Shown here piece after piece: positions 6,389 through 7,056 of a stretch of DNA of 7,056 nucleotides. The DNA comes from Bacteroidales bacterium (GTDB taxonomy: Bacteria; Bacteroidota; Bacteroidia; Bacteroidales; P3). Location of the stretch: contig JAFWBF010000120.1 of the NCBI GenBank assembly GCA_017507285.1, positions 1-7,056 on the forward strand, read 5' to 3'. The stretch's first letter is position 1. Every line of letters begins with the position of its first letter. Made by a program: the position numbers and the translations under genes. Under the pieces are notes generated by a model that worked only from the letters and a program-made list of their open reading frames with translations, made no database searches and had not been told where the DNA came from.

Positions 6389-6662
6389 GATGCCCTGCAA
6401 CGCTTATAAAACTGCACGGATGCTTATCGGTATACATAAGTTTCAACTAAGAAATGCAACATCTCGGCAAAAATGTAGTTTTAAAGATATGCATATTTTA
6501 GTCTTGCTCGATTACTAAAAACAAGAAAATCTATTATTTGGTATTTGGAAAGATATAGATACTTTTACTCTGCCGTGTAATATGAAAAAACTCTAATAAC
6601 CGATTTGTATTTAGTAAAATTTCCATGCAAATTAAAGCACCAATCGAGTTCATAAATTTTCC

Positions 6663-6755
6663 TCACGAGGGAATTTTGAGGCTATATTAGGACTACTATT
6701 GATGGTATATCATTGTCCTCGTGAAACCCTATTGTAAACCGATTGATAATAGGGT
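6663..6755. repeat. Two adjacent inverted repeats upstream of rpsF
   Basis: TCACGAGG (6663-6670) pairs perfectly with CCTCGTGA (6717-6724) across a 46-nt interior. Immediately after it, ACCCTATT (6726-6733) pairs with AATAGGGT (6748-6755), and two further pairs (one G-U) extend the stem to leave a loop of about 10 nt containing AACCGATTG. Neither helix is followed by a T-tract on the + strand. The pair could form a structured RNA if transcription begins upstream, or act as protein-binding sites on DNA. Confidence 0.45.
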
Positions 6756-6959
6756 GTAAAATATTCGCCAAAAGGTATAATAATTTTGTGATTTTGGATG
6801 TCGAAAAAAACAAAAATCGATAGAAAAACACAAAATATAAATGTGTCAAAAGCATTATGTGACAAATTTTGTAACTGATACTGGCTATTAATATTCAGCT
6901 ATATATGTAATGCGAAAAAAAAACATTGAGAAAACTATACGTAATTGAGAAAAAAGTAG

Positions 6960-6967
6960 TAATTTTG
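6960..6967 (+). promoter_or_regulatory. Probable -7 element of the rpsF promoter
   Basis: TAATTTTG followed by CAA matches the Bacteroidetes -7 consensus and sits 37 bp before the rpsF ATG, giving a leader of about 30 nt. No TTTG or TTG is found at the expected -33 position, so the upstream element is degenerate. A second match at 6781-6788 could be an alternative upstream start. Confidence 0.5.
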
Positions 6968-7004
6968 CAAACTCAAATTACACAATAAAAATATATAACA
7001 GATT

Positions 7005-7056
7005 ATGGTAAAACAATACGAAACCGTTTTCATTATGACTCCCGTTTTGTCTGATG
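7005..7056 (+). CDS. rpsF: 30S ribosomal protein S6, N-terminal fragment
   Basis: The ATG at 7005-7007 opens a frame that runs off the window edge and encodes MVKQYETVFIMTPVLSD. This matches the first beta strand of ribosomal protein S6 in Bacteroidota, where YETVFI and TPVLSD are typical; full-length S6 is roughly 110-130 residues. S6 pairs with S18 on the platform of the 30S subunit. In most bacteria rpsF is followed by rpsR and often rplI, which would lie beyond the edge. No Shine-Dalgarno sequence precedes the ATG; the upstream 20 nt are A/T-rich, as is normal for this phylum. Only 17 complete codons are visible, but they are distinctive. Confidence 0.9.
   Translation, partial: MVKQYETVFIMTPVLSD

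Larger units (their letters stand above)
6389..7004. other. AT-rich right part of the divergent spacer, upstream of rpsF
   Basis: I see no gene in these roughly 600 bp. A 21-codon frame at 6625-6690 has no ribosome binding site and no recognisable product. The stretch holds a pair of inverted repeats at 6663-6755 and two TAnnTTTG matches (6781-6788 and 6960-6967). The sequence AACCGATT occurs twice, at 6598-6605 and 6737-6744. The last 200 bp are very A/T-rich. Confidence 0.55.

Noticed and set aside
6000..6518. Several overlapping open frames of 61-150 codons on both strands across the repeat region
   Set aside because: They overlap each other in nearly every frame, are rich in Cys, His, Arg and Trp, lack ribosome binding sites, and simply reflect the scarcity of stop codons in the G+C-rich inverted repeat.
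6625..6690. 21-codon open frame
   Set aside because: It lacks a ribosome binding site and any recognisable sequence, and it overlaps the inverted repeat at 6663.
6712..6727. parS-like centromere site
   Set aside because: CGTGAAAC at 6720-6727 matches one half of the parS consensus, but the left half does not match.

Overview
The window looks like chromosomal DNA from a member of the Bacteroidota, most likely the order Bacteroidales. The signs are a TTTG-N19-TAnnTTTG promoter of the Bacteroidetes primary sigma factor upstream of the first complete gene, little use of Shine-Dalgarno sequences elsewhere, an ECF sigma factor of a type common in Bacteroidales, and a ribosomal protein S6 start (MVKQYETVFIMTPVLSD) that fits the phylum. 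Nothing identifies the species.

Layout: (1) Positions 1-65 hold the last 20 codons of an unidentified gene on the + strand. (2) An AT-rich spacer (66-433) carries a well-formed promoter at 315-345. (3) Positions 434-1033 encode a complete, apparently orphan ECF sigma factor with an unusually strong Shine-Dalgarno sequence. (4) Positions 1034-1230 form a convergent junction with two strong hairpins, one serving as terminator for each neighbour. (5) Positions 1231-5811 on the - strand encode a very large (1526 aa) exported protein of unknown function that fills about 65% of the window. (6) Positions 5812-7004 are a 1.2 kb divergent spacer without convincing genes. (7) From 7005 the first 17 codons of rpsF (ribosomal protein S6) run off the right edge.

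The most striking feature lies in the 1.2 kb spacer. Positions 6108-6388 form a G+C-rich, two-fold symmetric repeat element. Each arm is built from about five degenerate 23-bp units beginning GGTGGTTGCC. The arms are inverted relative to each other and enclose four 15-bp palindromes (type GCAAATGCCATTTGC) spaced exactly 22 bp apart. All paired blocks share one dyad axis at position 6248, so the arms are still in register. This resembles a non-autonomous MITE or minisatellite-type element and could fold into a giant cruciform or long RNA hairpin. From memory, the closest analogue is the Porphyromonas gingivalis class of MITEs with 22-23 nt minisatellites; that comparison needs a database search.

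The genes do not form one operon. The sigma factor appears monocistronic, the giant exported protein is transcribed alone towards it, and rpsF probably begins its own ribosomal protein operon. No shared pathway can be inferred.
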